A stretch of DNA of 64,000 nt from Gemmatimonadota bacterium (GTDB lineage Bacteria; Latescibacterota; UBA2968; GCA-2709665). Shown one piece after another: positions 48,991 to 61,400 of this stretch. The notes beneath the pieces are model-generated. The model was not told where the DNA came from, did no database searches, and worked only from the letters and a program-made list of their open reading frames with translations. Each line of letters opens with the position of its first letter. Positions within the stretch are counted from its first letter, which is position 1. The DNA lies in assembly GCA_028874335.1 (NCBI GenBank), contig JAPPJY010000016.1:124001-188000 (forward strand), written 5' to 3'. The translations under genes were made by a program, and so were the position numbers.

Positions 48991-51690
48991 TTATTGTGCC
49001 GGAATTCCGTTTCCGGCGACGATGGCCGGTACGCCAGAGTCATACCTGACCTCCACGTAGTCAGCCGTTTCGACCAGATCGAGTGCGGTACCGCCGACGT
49101 GCGCGGTCTTGCCGTTGCACATCGCGACGGACAATAATCCGCCGTCGCGCCCGTGTCGAACCATGCACAGTTCGCCGTCGGTCCGGATGTCCGTGTCCTC
49201 CTGGAGCATCCACCTGCCTTGCCGCCCGATGTCTTCCGCGTCTATGGCCAGGACCACGTCCCGCCGTCCATCGGCGAGCTCGATTTCCACGGCCGTGTCC
49301 GAGTCCGAAGGGGCCCGGCCATCTTGGCGCTCCAGCGAAAGACGTCGTACTCCGATGATGGCCGGCTGACCCTCATAGGGTTCGATGACACCGACGAACG
49401 TGGACGCCAGCGGACCCGCATCCGATTGCCGCCGCACCATCACCCTCGGGATCCACGCCGTCTCATTGCCGCCATAGCCGCGCAGCGCAACCCAGGCCTC
49501 GGCCGTAGAGGCCTGCGCGCCTTCCGTCAGGTCGGTATACCGCAGATGGATGTCACGGTCGGCGTTCAGATATCCGTACCGGTCCTCCACCTTCCAGTCC
49601 ACGTGCCAGCCAGGAGCAGGTTGTTCATCGCTATTGAAATTTCGCATCTGCGTTTCGTATCCGTATTCCGCGGACGGCGCCAGCGCGAGCCCCCGTGTTG
49701 AAATCTTCCCGAAATGACTGTGCATGAACTTCGCGTGGTCTCGCCCGCCCGCAACGCGGAATACATCCAGAACGTAGCTGCTCCTGTCCGAAGTGTCGAC
49801 CATCGCCACGGTCCGTTCATAGCGCGATATCCCGTACAGCGCCGAACCGTTCGCCCGGATCGCCCGGAACCGCTCGCCGTCCGCCCACAACGTGGACTCG
49901 CCATCCGCGGGCCGCTCCTGGTCCTTGCCGTCCACGACCACGGTGTTGTGGCCGGCGGTACTCACGTACCAGTGAAACTTCGGCCCGCTCCACCCACCGT
50001 AGTGTACCGGTGGGTAACCGAAATCCGGCATCAGGTCCAGGCCCATTGCGAAGAGCCCGAGGTTCATCCCGTCGGCGTGCCCGTGAGGTCCGCCGGAGTC
50101 GTAGTCCAGCCACGCGGCGCGGCGGCCGTCGCCCCGGCCCGAACGCAGCACGGCCAGACGCCACTCCGTCTTGTTGGCGCTGGCCTGCTCGATCTCCTTC
50201 CCGCGGGCGTCGATGACTGCCTGCACCCCGGTCTGAAATGCTTCCGGATCTTCCGAAAACAGGTCGTACGGCAACCCTTCAACCGTACTTCCGTTGGCCT
50301 GGAATAAAGCCTGGACGTAGGCCGCATCGCCCGTTTCCCGGTACAGATGCCACAGAAAAGCGTACATCGACGGCTCCAGACCGGAATCCCGGGAAAAGGC
50401 GACCCCCACGTAGTTTTCCACCTTCCCCGCGTAGGCGCCCGTGTCGCCCGCCTGGGGATAGTACTGTTGCAGACACCACGTATCGATGTGAAACCGATAC
50501 GTCTGCCGTAGCTTCGGGTGCCTTGTCAGCATGTCGCCCAGAAAACCGGGGTCGACCCTGCTGAACCGCGCCAGAAACTGCGCCAGGCTCTGTATCACCC
50601 CTGAACAGTAGCCCGCGAGGCCCTTTTCCCCCGTCACGCCGTCCACCGCCGTGGCGCGTTCCATCATCTCGGCGATCAATCCGTATACCTTCTCCCGGTT
50701 TCCCTCCCAGTCGAGGACCGAGTGAATCGTGATCAACGCGATTTCCTTGCGGGGATAGTTGGACCGGATCCGATCGTGATTTACGACCGTATCCTGGAGG
50801 ATACCCTCCTCGATATGCCGCATTACGTCAGCCGGCGACGCCTTGCTCGTCTCAATGCAGTACTGCGCGGCCTTGCCGCTCAGGAATTCCGCCAGCGCTT
50901 CATCTTTCCCTAACGCCTCCCGGACCTGATCGTACGCCTGCGCGAGTAATCGGGCCTCCTCGCACGCGTCGTGCCAGGTGGACACGTACCCGGCGTGCGC
51001 GGGCCCTTCGTACATCATTGCCTGATCTTTGAAATTGAACGTCGTGTACAGGTCCGCCACCCTGTCGAGCAGCACGCCCGCCTTGTGGGCATACACCTGA
51101 TCCCCGGTTGCCGCATAGGCCTCGGCGAGCGTCTTGATGCCGCCGTGTACGACCTGCTTCCATTGTCCGTAGACCAGGTACGTCCCAACGAACCACCATG
51201 TATTCTCTCCTTCGCGGTACCCCTCGCCGTCGTCCACCCCGAACAGGTGCAACGGATCCGCAGGATCGGGATGCTCCGCATTGAACAACAGCGAGCGGTT
51301 GGCAAGGCGGTGCTGAAACACCCCGCGTTCATCCAGACCGGAGCGGTAAAACGCATGGAAGTCGTTCTTGGGAAACAGCTCTTCGCAGTGCGGGCATCGA
51401 AGCTTCCAGGGGAGGCGCAGCGCCTGGATACGCCAGTTGTACATGGGCACGCCCTCCCCGCATGCCGGGCAGTGTCCGTTCGACCAGACCATCCAGGATC
51501 TCCTGATGGTACTGCCGAACATCAGGTCCCACAGCTCGTCGTCCGAAAACGCCACCCACGGCTGAGCCGCCTCGACGATTCTGTCCCTCGCCCGCTTCGC
51601 CCACGCGTGGTTCTCCGCGTTGCGCTTCGCCTTTTCAATCAACTCCGCCGGATAGAACAAGCTGCCCTTGCTCACGGCCGTCCTCCTCAT
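48991..51690 (-). CDS. Heparinase II/III-like (alginate-lyase-like) protein with N-terminal zinc ribbon
   Basis: CPACGEG...WKLRCPHCEELFPKNDF; LDYDSGGPHGHADGMNLGLFAMGLDLMPDFGYP; TAGHNTVVVDGKDQ. Confidence 0.85.
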   Translation of the reverse strand: MRRTAVSKGSLFYPAELIEKAKRNAENHAWAKRARDRIVEAAQPWVAFSDDELWDLMFGSTIRRSWMVWSNGHCPACGEGVPMYNWRIQALRLPWKLRCPHCEELFPKNDFHAFYRSGLDERGVFQHRLANRSLLFNAEHPDPADPLHLFGVDDGEGYREGENTWWFVGTYLVYGQWKQVVHGGIKTLAEAYAATGDQVYAHKAGVLLDRVADLYTTFNFKDQAMMYEGPAHAGYVSTWHDACEEARLLAQAYDQVREALGKDEALAEFLSGKAAQYCIETSKASPADVMRHIEEGILQDTVVNHDRIRSNYPRKEIALITIHSVLDWEGNREKVYGLIAEMMERATAVDGVTGEKGLAGYCSGVIQSLAQFLARFSRVDPGFLGDMLTRHPKLRQTYRFHIDTWCLQQYYPQAGDTGAYAGKVENYVGVAFSRDSGLEPSMYAFLWHLYRETGDAAYVQALFQANGSTVEGLPYDLFSEDPEAFQTGVQAVIDARGKEIEQASANKTEWRLAVLRSGRGDGRRAAWLDYDSGGPHGHADGMNLGLFAMGLDLMPDFGYPPVHYGGWSGPKFHWYVSTAGHNTVVVDGKDQERPADGESTLWADGERFRAIRANGSALYGISRYERTVAMVDTSDRSSYVLDVFRVAGGRDHAKFMHSHFGKISTRGLALAPSAEYGYETQMRNFNSDEQPAPGWHVDWKVEDRYGYLNADRDIHLRYTDLTEGAQASTAEAWVALRGYGGNETAWIPRVMVRRQSDAGPLASTFVGVIEPYEGQPAIIGVRRLSLERQDGRAPSDSDTAVEIELADGRRDVVLAIDAEDIGRQGRWMLQEDTDIRTDGELCMVRHGRDGGLLSVAMCNGKTAHVGGTALDLVETADYVEVRYDSGVPAIVAGNGIPAQ

Positions 51691-51794
51691 TGTGTCGCGG
51701 CGACGGAACAATCCTGCTTGATCGGCCCGCCACATCCACCTATTTTCGCTAAGCGAGATAACCCTCGATTATCCACGGACCAGGAAACGGATCC

Positions 51795-53009
51795 ATGCTG
51801 GTTGCCTCACAGGACTTCCGCTGGCACGATCGCGGTGATGGAGGCGTCTACGTCTTCGGAGAGGACGGCTACCTCACGATCGACGGTTCACGCGGCCGCG
51901 CGCGCTGTTCCCGGCGAATCGAAAACCCCATCCGGCGCACGGAGGATGCGATCGCGCTGAAACTCCGGGTGGCCCTCGGAAAATGCTACCACATCCTCTT
52001 CTACGGCGCGGACAACCGGATTGCGCTGGATTGCCGGATTGACGCCGACGGTCGAATCCAGCTTAACGGAGAACGGGGAACCGTCGACGCCGGAGCGTCC
52101 CTGACCTTTCACTACGGCAGACCCTACACCGATCCGGCCATACGCCCACCCTATGTCGTGCCGTCCGACGAACATTGCCTGACCCTTTCGGGATTCGATC
52201 TCGAAACGGGCACATTCAAGTTCACCCTCGACAATAGCGACCCCGTCGAGATTTCCGGTTGCATTGGTCAGAACATTGACGAAATCCGAACGATCGAACT
52301 TGCCACGGAGATTGTTGAACCGGGCAGCCTCATCCGACTGAAGGAGTACGCCGAGTACAGCAGCGGTTCCTCTGTCTACAGGGAGACCTTTCCGCTGCAC
52401 TGGGAGCCGGTCGCTCCGCCGCCGGACGGCATGCCGGACGACAACGTCTGCGAGACGCTCATGCGCCCGGTGGATTACCGGTGGCTCGAGACGACCACAA
52501 GATACGGATATGTCAAGGTCCGCATCCCGCCGCTGGAGGCGGGCGCCGTGGAATTCGAAATGAAGCCGTCCGACGCGGAGCTGGAGTCCTGCCTCATCCT
52601 GGAGGAATACCAGGGCATCATCAAATACGGAAATATCCAGTTCGGGTTGCTTGGGGGCAAGATAATCATCTGCACCGCCGAAGGCATCACTGAATTCGAT
52701 CAGACCGTCGAAGCCGTGAACGACAGGGTGTACACGTTCCGGGTTGAATGGGATATGCGAAGCGGAGCGGTTCGTCTGCTGATCGACGGCGAACCGATGA
52801 CGCACGGAGGGTCGGACGCGTTCTCCTTCGCCAACTTTCCGAACCAAGGGATCGATACCATTACGCTCCATCCCGGAGACGTGCGGGCGAGACGCAGTTT
52901 GATGCAGAGGCGCCACGGCGTCAAGCCGCAGAGGGTATCCACGTCGATCGTACGATGGGGCTCCTTCAGGGTATACGATCTTGTTGGGAAACGAGCTGTT
53001 TCACATTGA
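51795..53009 (+). CDS. Hypothetical protein, concanavalin-A-like fold suspected; apparent 3' frameshift
   Basis: YTFRVEWDMRSGAVRLLIDGEPM type motif; coding continues in the +1 frame to about 53136 (NELFHIDDTAGRYQFARDRPARGFWNLLPVEFVSEVHDTMFAIELVRI*). Confidence 0.6.
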   Translation: MLVASQDFRWHDRGDGGVYVFGEDGYLTIDGSRGRARCSRRIENPIRRTEDAIALKLRVALGKCYHILFYGADNRIALDCRIDADGRIQLNGERGTVDAGASLTFHYGRPYTDPAIRPPYVVPSDEHCLTLSGFDLETGTFKFTLDNSDPVEISGCIGQNIDEIRTIELATEIVEPGSLIRLKEYAEYSSGSSVYRETFPLHWEPVAPPPDGMPDDNVCETLMRPVDYRWLETTTRYGYVKVRIPPLEAGAVEFEMKPSDAELESCLILEEYQGIIKYGNIQFGLLGGKIIICTAEGITEFDQTVEAVNDRVYTFRVEWDMRSGAVRLLIDGEPMTHGGSDAFSFANFPNQGIDTITLHPGDVRARRSLMQRRHGVKPQRVSTSIVRWGSFRVYDLVGKRAVSH

Positions 53010-53367
53010 CGATACGGCCGGGCGATATCAATTCGCGCGCGATCGTCCGGCACGAGGTTTTTGGAACCTGCTCCCGGTGGAGTTCGTCAGCGAGGTACAT
53101 GACACCATGTTTGCAATCGAACTCGTTCGCATCTGACTTCAATCATCCCGCGATTCTCTGACGAGCAGGCACGTTTATGGGAAAGATCGTATATTTTCAC
53201 CGTAAATCAGATGAAGTATCCGCGCTTGACTTTCCACCGGCATTGGTTAATTTCCGTTCGATCCCCGGCGCCCAATCGTCGGACCGGACGTTGGGATCCC
53301 CGATAGTCAGACGGAATCAGCGAAGTGCCGTCCTCCTCCGTCAGGGGGATATCAAGGAGGCGCATCC

Positions 53368-54636
53368 GTGCACGTCGCCATAATCGGCAATGGCGTCACC
53401 GGCGTTACCGCGGCGATCAGGCTGCGGCGCAAACAGCCGGACTGGCGCATCACCCTTATTTCCGGCGAATCCAGATTCCACTATTCGCGGCCGGCCCTGA
53501 TGTACGTTTTCATGGGCCATATGACCTATAACGGCACCAAGCCCTTCGAGGACGACTTCTGGTCCGTCAACCGGCTGGACCTGCGCCGTGACTGGGTCAC
53601 CCGGATCGACGCTTCCGGCAAATGCCTTTCCCTCCACCGCGGCGGAGACTTTCACTTCGACAAACTGCTCATCGCCACCGGCTCGAAATCCAACAAGTTC
53701 GGATGGCCGGGACAAGACCTCAAAGGCGTTCAGGGCCTCTATTCACTCCAGGACCTTCGCACCCTGTACGATAACGCGAGGCACACGCGACACGCCGTCA
53801 TCGTAGGCGGCGGCCTCATCGGCATCGAACTGGCCGAAATGCTGCATTCGCGCAACATCCACGTCACCTTTCTCGTGCGCGAACCGTCTTACTGGGGCAA
53901 CATCCTCCCGATGGAAGAGTCCGGCATGATCAACGAGATCATCCGGGAACAGGGGCTTGGTCTGAGACTCCGGACCAGCCTGAAAGCAATTCTGGACGAC
54001 GGGAACGGCAGGGCAGGCGGTGTTGTGACGGAAGACGGCGAGACTCTGGAATGCCAGTTTGTGGGCCTGACCGCCGGCGTGTCTCCAAATATAGACCTTG
54101 TAAGGGATTCCGATATCGAAACCGGCAGGGGGATCCTGGTCGACTACAGTTTTCAGACCAGCGTTCCGGATGTGTATGCCGCGGGCGACTGCGCCGAAAT
54201 CGTCACCGGCGGCGAGCGGAATCTGTTGCAGCAGGTCTGGTACACCGGCAAGAAACAGGGTGCGGTCGCGGGCGACGTCATCGCGGGCGAAGACTGTACC
54301 TACGACCCGGGCATCTGGTTCAACTCCGCCAAATTCCTGGATCTGGAATACCAGGTGTACGGCCGCGTCAACCTCAATGTGCCAGGCGAAAAGAACCTCT
54401 ACTGGCAACACCCCGCACAGCGCCAGTCCGTGCGCATCGTACACACCGAACCGGACGTGATCGGGATCAACCTCATGGGTATCCGCTACCGCCACGAAGT
54501 CTGCGAACGCTGGATTTCGGAACAACGCCCGGTCGACTTCGTGCTGGACCACCTGGCGGACGCCAACTTCGACCCCGAGTTCTTTGACAGGCACGAATCC
54601 GATATCGTACCCGCCCTCAGGGAGCAAATGTCATGA
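53368..54636 (+). CDS. FAD-dependent pyridine nucleotide-disulfide oxidoreductase
   Basis: VAIIGNGVTGVTAAIRLRRKQP, LLIATGSKSN, AVIVGGGLIGIELAEML, VPDVYAAGDCAEI. Confidence 0.9.
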   Translation: MHVAIIGNGVTGVTAAIRLRRKQPDWRITLISGESRFHYSRPALMYVFMGHMTYNGTKPFEDDFWSVNRLDLRRDWVTRIDASGKCLSLHRGGDFHFDKLLIATGSKSNKFGWPGQDLKGVQGLYSLQDLRTLYDNARHTRHAVIVGGGLIGIELAEMLHSRNIHVTFLVREPSYWGNILPMEESGMINEIIREQGLGLRLRTSLKAILDDGNGRAGGVVTEDGETLECQFVGLTAGVSPNIDLVRDSDIETGRGILVDYSFQTSVPDVYAAGDCAEIVTGGERNLLQQVWYTGKKQGAVAGDVIAGEDCTYDPGIWFNSAKFLDLEYQVYGRVNLNVPGEKNLYWQHPAQRQSVRIVHTEPDVIGINLMGIRYRHEVCERWISEQRPVDFVLDHLADANFDPEFFDRHESDIVPALREQMS

Positions 54637-56129
54637 TCGATACCGCCACCCTCGACTACGACTTCGACGAGGAAACTCTGGGCTTCGAGGAACCGCCCCA
54701 GCAACCCGCGCCCCCGGCATCCTGGCCGGAAAGGCTCTCGATTACGGCCGTCGCTCTCGGCTTCCTGGCCCTCATCATCGCCCTGCTCGGTCCGCTCTCC
54801 GGTACCTGGGCGGGCATCCTGCTCAGCTTCGGTCTAATCGTGCTGGGATCGTCCGCGTATTACTGGTTCGCCTACCGGAACACCGTCCCGGGGATCAAGC
54901 ACGACGGCATCATGTTCGGCAGTGCGACCCATCTGGGACTCATCGGATGGGCCCTGGGTATTGTCATCACCGGATTCTACGTCGTACTCTACTGGTGGCC
55001 TGAATACCTGGAGCGCGGCGTCCGGCTGGTGGACCCTCTATCCCAGTCGCTGGCCGGGGGTCCGGCGGACCGTTGGTTCTTCTACGGATTCCTCTACACG
55101 CTTGCCATCCTCGTGTTCGGCGTCCGCATGTTCATGAAGTACCGCCACAACCGCTACCAGATCATCCGCACCGCTTCCGTGATGTTCTTCCAACTCGGTC
55201 TCGCTTTTCTCATTCCGCAGCTGCTCAAGAGCTTCAACCAGCCCGAATTCTATTTCACCTATTTCTGGCCGCTCAAATACGACTACCTCTTTCCCTCCAC
55301 CGTGGCCAGCCTGACCGGCCATCCCGGCGCACTCGGCGTCTTTATGGTCTTCTGGGGCGCAGTGGCCAGCTTCATCGCCACGCCCGTGCTCACCTACTTC
55401 TACGGAAAACGCTGGTACTGCTCCTGGGTATGCGGATGCGGCGGCCTCGCCGAGACCCTGGGCGATCCCTTTCGTCAGCTTTCGAGCAAGACGACCCGCT
55501 CGTGGAGAATCGAACGGGGCATCATCTACTCTGTCCTCATCTTCATCACGGTCACCACAATCGCGCTGTGGGTCAACTCCGCCACCGAAGGCCGCGTCTT
55601 CGGCCGGCTTTCGGGGCCGCTTGCCAGCGCGTACGGATTCTACATCGGCGCCCTGTTTTCCGGCGTCATCGGCGTGGGCTTCTATCCACTGATGGGCAGC
55701 CGGGTCTGGTGCCGCTTCGGCTGCCCCATGGCCGCGATCCTGGGCATCTTCCAGCGTTTCTTCTCACGTTTCCGGATCACGACCAACGGCGGCCAGTGCA
55801 TGTCCTGCGGCAATTGCTCCACCTACTGCGAAATGGGCATCGACGTCCGGGCGTACGCCCAGCGCGGCGAGAACATCGTTCGTGCTTCCTGCGTGGGATG
55901 CGGCATCTGCTCCGCCGTGTGCCCGCGCGGGGTGCTCAAGCTGGAAAACGGCCCCACGCACGCGGACCGGTACCCCGGCTCCGATCGCCCCCTGGCCGCC
56001 TTCCAGGAAGCGGTGAGCGCCGCAAAGGTGTACGAGGGAAAGAACGGGCAGGCCGCGCCGGAACCTGCCGATCCCGCCCTCCTCAGCCAGCGCAGGCCGC
56101 TCAAATCGCAGTTTACGCGGCGCCTATAA
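54633..56129 (+). CDS. Membrane-bound 4Fe-4S ferredoxin-type protein (NapH/NosR-like)
   Basis: Multi-[27 protein letters not shown] and [20 protein letters not shown] overlap with the upstream oxidoreductase. Confidence 0.88.
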   Translation: MIDTATLDYDFDEETLGFEEPPQQPAPPASWPERLSITAVALGFLALIIALLGPLSGTWAGILLSFGLIVLGSSAYYWFAYRNTVPGIKHDGIMFGSATHLGLIGWALGIVITGFYVVLYWWPEYLERGVRLVDPLSQSLAGGPADRWFFYGFLYTLAILVFGVRMFMKYRHNRYQIIRTASVMFFQLGLAFLIPQLLKSFNQPEFYFTYFWPLKYDYLFPSTVASLTGHPGALGVFMVFWGAVASFIATPVLTYFYGKRWYCSWVCGCGGLAETLGDPFRQLSSKTTRSWRIERGIIYSVLIFITVTTIALWVNSATEGRVFGRLSGPLASAYGFYIGALFSGVIGVGFYPLMGSRVWCRFGCPMAAILGIFQRFFSRFRITTNGGQCMSCGNCSTYCEMGIDVRAYAQRGENIVRASCVGCGICSAVCPRGVLKLENGPTHADRYPGSDRPLAAFQEAVSAAKVYEGKNGQAAPEPADPALLSQRRPLKSQFTRRL

Positions 56130-58341
56130 TGGCGTTGAGCGTCCGGCTGGGGCGCATCGCGCCGGCGGTCAGGTCCGGATCGGGCGCGTAATAGCCGCCA
56201 AGATCCACCGGCTCACCCTGGGCGGCCAGCAGTTCCGCGCTTATCCTCTCCTCATTCTCCACGAGTTTCCCCGCGACATCCCCGAACCGCGCTTTCAACT
56301 CCGGATCGCTGTCCTGAGCGGCCAGGGCCTGTGCCCAGTACATCGCCAGATAGAATGTGCTGCCCCGGTTGTCGATCTCGTTCACCTTCCGGGAGGGCGA
56401 GCGCGAGTTCTCCAGGTATTTTGTAATGGCCCGGTCCAGCGTATCCGCGAGCACCGCGGCCTTCGCGTTGCCCGCAGTCTCGGCGACCAGGCGGAAAGAA
56501 GGTACGAGGGCGCAGTATTCGCCAAGCGAGTCCCACCTCAGGTGCCCCTCCTGTAAAAACTGCTGGACGTGCTTGGGCGCCGATCCGCCCGCGCCGGTCT
56601 CGAAGAGGCCGCCGCCGTTCATCAATCTTACGATCGACAGCATCCTCGCGCTGGTCCCGAGTTCCAGTATTGGAAACAAATCCGTGAGATAGTCGCGAAG
56701 CACGTTGCCCGTCGCCGCGATCGTATCCTCCCCCCTGCGTATCCGCTCCAGCGAAAACCGCATTGCGTCCCTTGGCTTCATCACGCGGACGTCCAGGCCC
56801 GCGGTGTCGTGTTCGGACAGGCAGGCGTTCAGCTTCCCGATTATCTCGACATCGTGCGCCCTTTGACGGTTCAGCCAGAACACCACCGGTGTTCCGGAGA
56901 CCCTCGCCCGCCTCACGGCCAGCCCGACCCAGTCCCTGATCGCGGCGTCTTTCGTCTGGCACATCCGGAAGACATCCCCGGATTCAACCGACTGGTCGAG
57001 CATCACGTTTCCGGACGCGTCCACAACGCGGATCTCACCGTGCGCGTGGGCTTCGAAGGTCTTGTCGTGCGAACCGTATTCCTCGGCCTTCTGCGCCATC
57101 AGACCCACGTTGGACACGCTGCCCATCGTGGCGGGATCGAACTGCCCCCGCGCCTTCGCGTCTTCGAGAATCTCTTTGTACATCGTCGCATAGCACCGGT
57201 CCGGCACCATGGCGACGGTATCCTGCAGATCGCCGTCCCGGTTCCACATCTTCCCGCCGTCCCGAACCACATTGGGCATCGAGGCATCGATAATCACGTC
57301 GTTCGGCATGTGAAGATTCGTGATGCCGCGGTCGGAATCGACCATCGCCAGGCCGGGGCGATTGTCGTAAACGGCGGCGATATCGGCCTCGATCTCCGCC
57401 CTTTTGCCGTCGGGAAGGCGATCGAGCCGTGACAAAACGTCGGCCAGGCCGTAATTCACGTCGGCCCCGATCGCTTCCAGCGTACCGGCGTGTTTTTCCA
57501 GCGCCTCCTGAAAATAGACCGAGACACAATGGCCGAACATTATGGGATCGGAGACTTTCATCATGGTGGACTTGAGGTGCAGCGAAAGCAGCGCGCCGTC
57601 ACGCTTCGCCGCATCCATCTGCTCCGAGAAGAACCGCCGGAGGGCGTTCACGTTCATCACCGCGGTGTCCACCACCTCGCCGGCTTCCAGGGATATCCCT
57701 TCCTTGAGTACGTTGACCCGACCGTCGCCTGCGACGAACTCGATTCGCACCTCGGTCGCCGCGTTGACGGTGGTTGATTTCTCGCTCTCGAAGAAGTCTC
57801 CGCCCGTCATGTGGGCGACACGCGCCCTGGACCCCGACTCCGGCCATGGCCGCATCATCCTGTGCGGATTCCTCCGGAAGAACGCCTTTACCGACGCGGC
57901 GGCCCGCCGGTCCGAGTTACCCTCGCGCAGGACGGGATTCACGGCTGAGCCGAGGATCGCGGCGAATCGGGCCTGCAACGCTCTCTCGGCGTCGGTTTGC
58001 GGCTCGTCTGGGTAGTCAGGAATGTCGTAGCCCTTGCCCTGCAGTTCCGCGATGGCCGCTTTCAGTTGCGGGACCGTCGCGCTGATGTTGGGCAGTTTAA
58101 GGATATTGGCCTCGGGTTCCCGGGTCAGGTCGCCGAGTTCACCCAGACAATCCGGAATCCGCTGCGCTTCGGCCAGATTTTCGGGGAAGTTGGCGATGAT
58201 CCGACCCGCAAGAGAGATATCGCTGAGTTCGACTTCGATGCCGGACCCCCGGGTGTACGCCTGAACAACCGGCAGCAATGCGCAGGTTGCCAGCGCGGGG
58301 GCTTCGTCGATCTTTGTCCACATGATCTTGGCTGTCGCCAT
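56113..58341 (-). CDS. icd: Isocitrate dehydrogenase, monomeric NADP-dependent type
   Basis: [48 protein letters not shown]; FKGNADRxx-region equivalent and [19 protein letters not shown]. Confidence 0.93.
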   Translation of the reverse strand: MATAKIMWTKIDEAPALATCALLPVVQAYTRGSGIEVELSDISLAGRIIANFPENLAEAQRIPDCLGELGDLTREPEANILKLPNISATVPQLKAAIAELQGKGYDIPDYPDEPQTDAERALQARFAAILGSAVNPVLREGNSDRRAAASVKAFFRRNPHRMMRPWPESGSRARVAHMTGGDFFESEKSTTVNAATEVRIEFVAGDGRVNVLKEGISLEAGEVVDTAVMNVNALRRFFSEQMDAAKRDGALLSLHLKSTMMKVSDPIMFGHCVSVYFQEALEKHAGTLEAIGADVNYGLADVLSRLDRLPDGKRAEIEADIAAVYDNRPGLAMVDSDRGITNLHMPNDVIIDASMPNVVRDGGKMWNRDGDLQDTVAMVPDRCYATMYKEILEDAKARGQFDPATMGSVSNVGLMAQKAEEYGSHDKTFEAHAHGEIRVVDASGNVMLDQSVESGDVFRMCQTKDAAIRDWVGLAVRRARVSGTPVVFWLNRQRAHDVEIIGKLNACLSEHDTAGLDVRVMKPRDAMRFSLERIRRGEDTIAATGNVLRDYLTDLFPILELGTSARMLSIVRLMNGGGLFETGAGGSAPKHVQQFLQEGHLRWDSLGEYCALVPSFRLVAETAGNAKAAVLADTLDRAITKYLENSRSPSRKVNEIDNRGSTFYLAMYWAQALAAQDSDPELKARFGDVAGKLVENEERISAELLAAQGEPVDLGGYYAPDPDLTAGAMRPSRTLNAIIGAA

Positions 58342-58400
58342 TTGCTGTCCTCTCCTTCCCGTGATCGAAAAACCGGGCGTGGGTCGGGTTTTGGGTTGCA

Positions 58401-61400
58401 TCATCCGTCCACACGCAGAAATCGCAGCTCGGAATTCTCGCGTCCGAATATCAATTCGTCCTTCGCTCCGTCCGGCCGACGGACCTCCAGACGTTCACCG
58501 TCCCATCGGCACGCGGGCGCCCCTGCTTCACGCGTATCCGGCCAGATGACCGTCAGCAATTCAACTTCACGAGTCGCATCAGTGGTGGCATGCAGCGCCC
58601 CGTCGGTGAGCTGCGTCATCACGCAGTCCGGCGGTGCGACGCGGTCCAGCGTCACATCCGGCCCCGCAAAGGTCAGAGACAGTCTTGTCTTGGTTCCCCT
58701 GATTTCGCAACCCCGGTCCGAGTTGACGATCTTACCGGCCGTATGCGCCATGAACGTCACCCGGACCGGCCGGTCACTTCTTACTTCGTCCATTACGATC
58801 AGGTACCGCCCGTCGACCATGACGACGTGGCGGCGTGCCCGCCCGACATCCTCTCCGAACGATCTGTCCGCTTCCGCCGCGATCGCCAGATACCGGGACG
58901 CCTCCTCCCAATACAGAAACGTCCCCGTTCCCGGCCCCTGCGGCTTGCCGTCCACCAGCGTGGTGCTGTATCCCTCCGGCGGCGTACTGTAGTCGTGGCT
59001 GCGCCGGATCAGCGGTTCTCCTCCGGCCACCACCTGGATCGCGTTCAGGTCCCGGCTCGTATGCCCGAAACCGGAAGCGGCGTATCCGCTCTTGAACGAC
59101 ACGTACAGCTCGGGGTTGGGCCATTCCGAGGCGAGCGCGGCCCACCGGATCTCCTCGTAGACCCGCAGGCGCTTCAAACCCGTCATTATAGAACTCAACA
59201 ACGCCGGCGCCGGCCTGTCGCCCACGTCGGTACGCTGCGCCTCGGGTTGATAGGGAATCCCGGTGGAACGCCAGATCACCGTACACCAGTCGGAACGCCT
59301 GTTTTCGCCCTCGCCGCCGTACGCGTCGGCGTACAGCGAGAAAATGGGTTCGTCATACCGGCGCGCCAGCAGATGCAGAAAAGGCGCCGCCCCGGTGTTC
59401 ATGCCGTCGTTGAACCCCGCCGGGACCCCGCGCGGCGTAAAATAGATCGGAAAATACCCCGCGTCGCGCATACCCGGCAATGAGAATACGCCGTCGTCGG
59501 CGCCCGTTGCGGACTCCATCGCCGCGCCGTGCAGAATGACCCCGCGCAGAAACACCGCCCAGTAGTTGACGGATTCCGGCCAGGACCCATCAAGCGGGAA
59601 CGCGCGCATCGGCGTTCCGATGTCTTCCCTGGCAATCCTGAGGACGGCTTCCGCGTCCAGCGTTTCATCCCGGAGGCATAGCGCCAGCACGGTCGCTACG
59701 CTATCCGAAATCGGCGTCAGGTTTGCAATCCTCCCCTTCCAGTAGGCCTGGTCGTTCTCCATGGACCAAAGGTACACCAGCAGCCCGTTCTCGATCAGCC
59801 GATCGTTGAAGTCCCTGCGTTCATCAGGCGGGATCAGGTCGCCCAGCCAGTCCATCGCCAGCGCGCAGTACATCGCCTTCCACATCAGGTCGGGGTCCGC
59901 ACCGTATACCCTCGGGTCTCCCCAGAGCACGTGCTCCACGAGTATCCGGACCATCTTCCGGGCGAGCAACCCGTACCGGTCGTCTCCCTCGATCAGATAG
60001 ACCAGGGCCGCGGCCATCATCTGGTGAGGGTCCCGCTGAAACAGCGTATCCTCCGCGTGACCCTGCATCAGCAGGTCGTCGCCGGCGAGCACGTCATCGA
60101 TTGCGATCTCGCGGATCTCCGTCGCATCGGGCGTGAGGCTGCACTCCATAATTGTCCCACGCCGAAGCACCTCGTCCACCTGCGCCTTCATCGCGTCATA
60201 GTGCGGTTTCAGGCCCCCTTCCTTTGCCTGTACCCGCAACCGCTCGACGTCCCCGCGGCGCAGCAGAACACGTGGCTGCGGACTCGTACCCATGACGTTA
60301 CAGGGACATTCGATGCCTGCCGTCGCGCCCATTCCGACGGGCACGAGCCGCAGCCTGTAACGTCCCCGTGGCACTTCACCGATACAGATTTCAAACGCCA
60401 TCTCGTCCGAGTCCACAACGAGCCGGCCCCTGTCCAGCGTCTCGCCCGCGTCGTTCACCATCGACGCCTGCCACTGCGTACCACAGATACCTTCCCCTAC
60501 CATTCGGAATCGGCCGCGGCCTCGCTGGTCGTTGCCCAGTCGCAGCGGATCGAGTCGAACCCGGCGGGGCGGAATGAACTCGCATTGCGCTTCCGCCAGC
60601 ATCGCGCCGGTGTTTGGATCGGAAACTGCAACCGCGAGGCGGTATGGATACAGGAAGCCCCTGAAAGCACCGAACAGGCAGTCCAACCGCATCCGCGTTT
60701 CGCCCTCGCCGCGGGCCTGGTCCACGAAAACGGTCTCGCGTCCGCAGGGATCTGAAAGCGCGACGCGTACGTCCAGCAATTCAGTCAGCCTGCCCGCGGG
60801 TCGCAGATTCATCACCACTTCTTTCTGTGCCAGACCCTTGTCGCGCAGGCTCAGATTCTCGATGTGTAATCGCGGACTCAACACGAGGCGGCCCAATCTG
60901 TCGGCGCGAAGCGGATCGCCGACGATCGGATACCGCACCGACCGGCTCAGTGTGCTGACTTCCAGCCCCGGCCGGATGCGCGAGAGTCCGTTGACTACGA
61001 ATCCGTCCGCCAACATCGCGGGCGGCGGCGTATCCGTCCAATCCGTGAACCGGGAGACGTTCAGGGGAATCTGAAGTCCGGTCCGGGGACGAACGCCGAG
61101 CAGGCTCCAGGGCGCCGTCAGAAACGCCGACCAGCCATTCTCGCCCGGATCCACGTCAAACGCCGCCCGCTCCGCGCCATCGGGTAAACGGACCGTCCCA
61201 TCCGAAAGACATTCCAACTGAAGAAGCCTGTCTTGCCCCGTGACGATCGACACCACAATGCGGTCTTCCCCGTCTGTCCGCCCCTCGCAGGCCGCCGAAA
61301 CCTCCAGCGCCTCTCGGGTCCAGAACGCGGAGACGCGCGTACGTCCTCGCGGCCGATCCAGAAACGGGCGGGCGGGGTCCATCATATTTCGCGTTCCCCG

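Noticed and set aside
47569-49137. 522-aa plus-strand ORF
   Set aside because: Antisense shadow of the CocE hydrolase gene; no family motifs
52475-52916. Minus-strand ORFs opposite the 404-aa gene (part of 51888..52916)
   Set aside because: Antisense shadow; plus-strand frame has better protein-like composition
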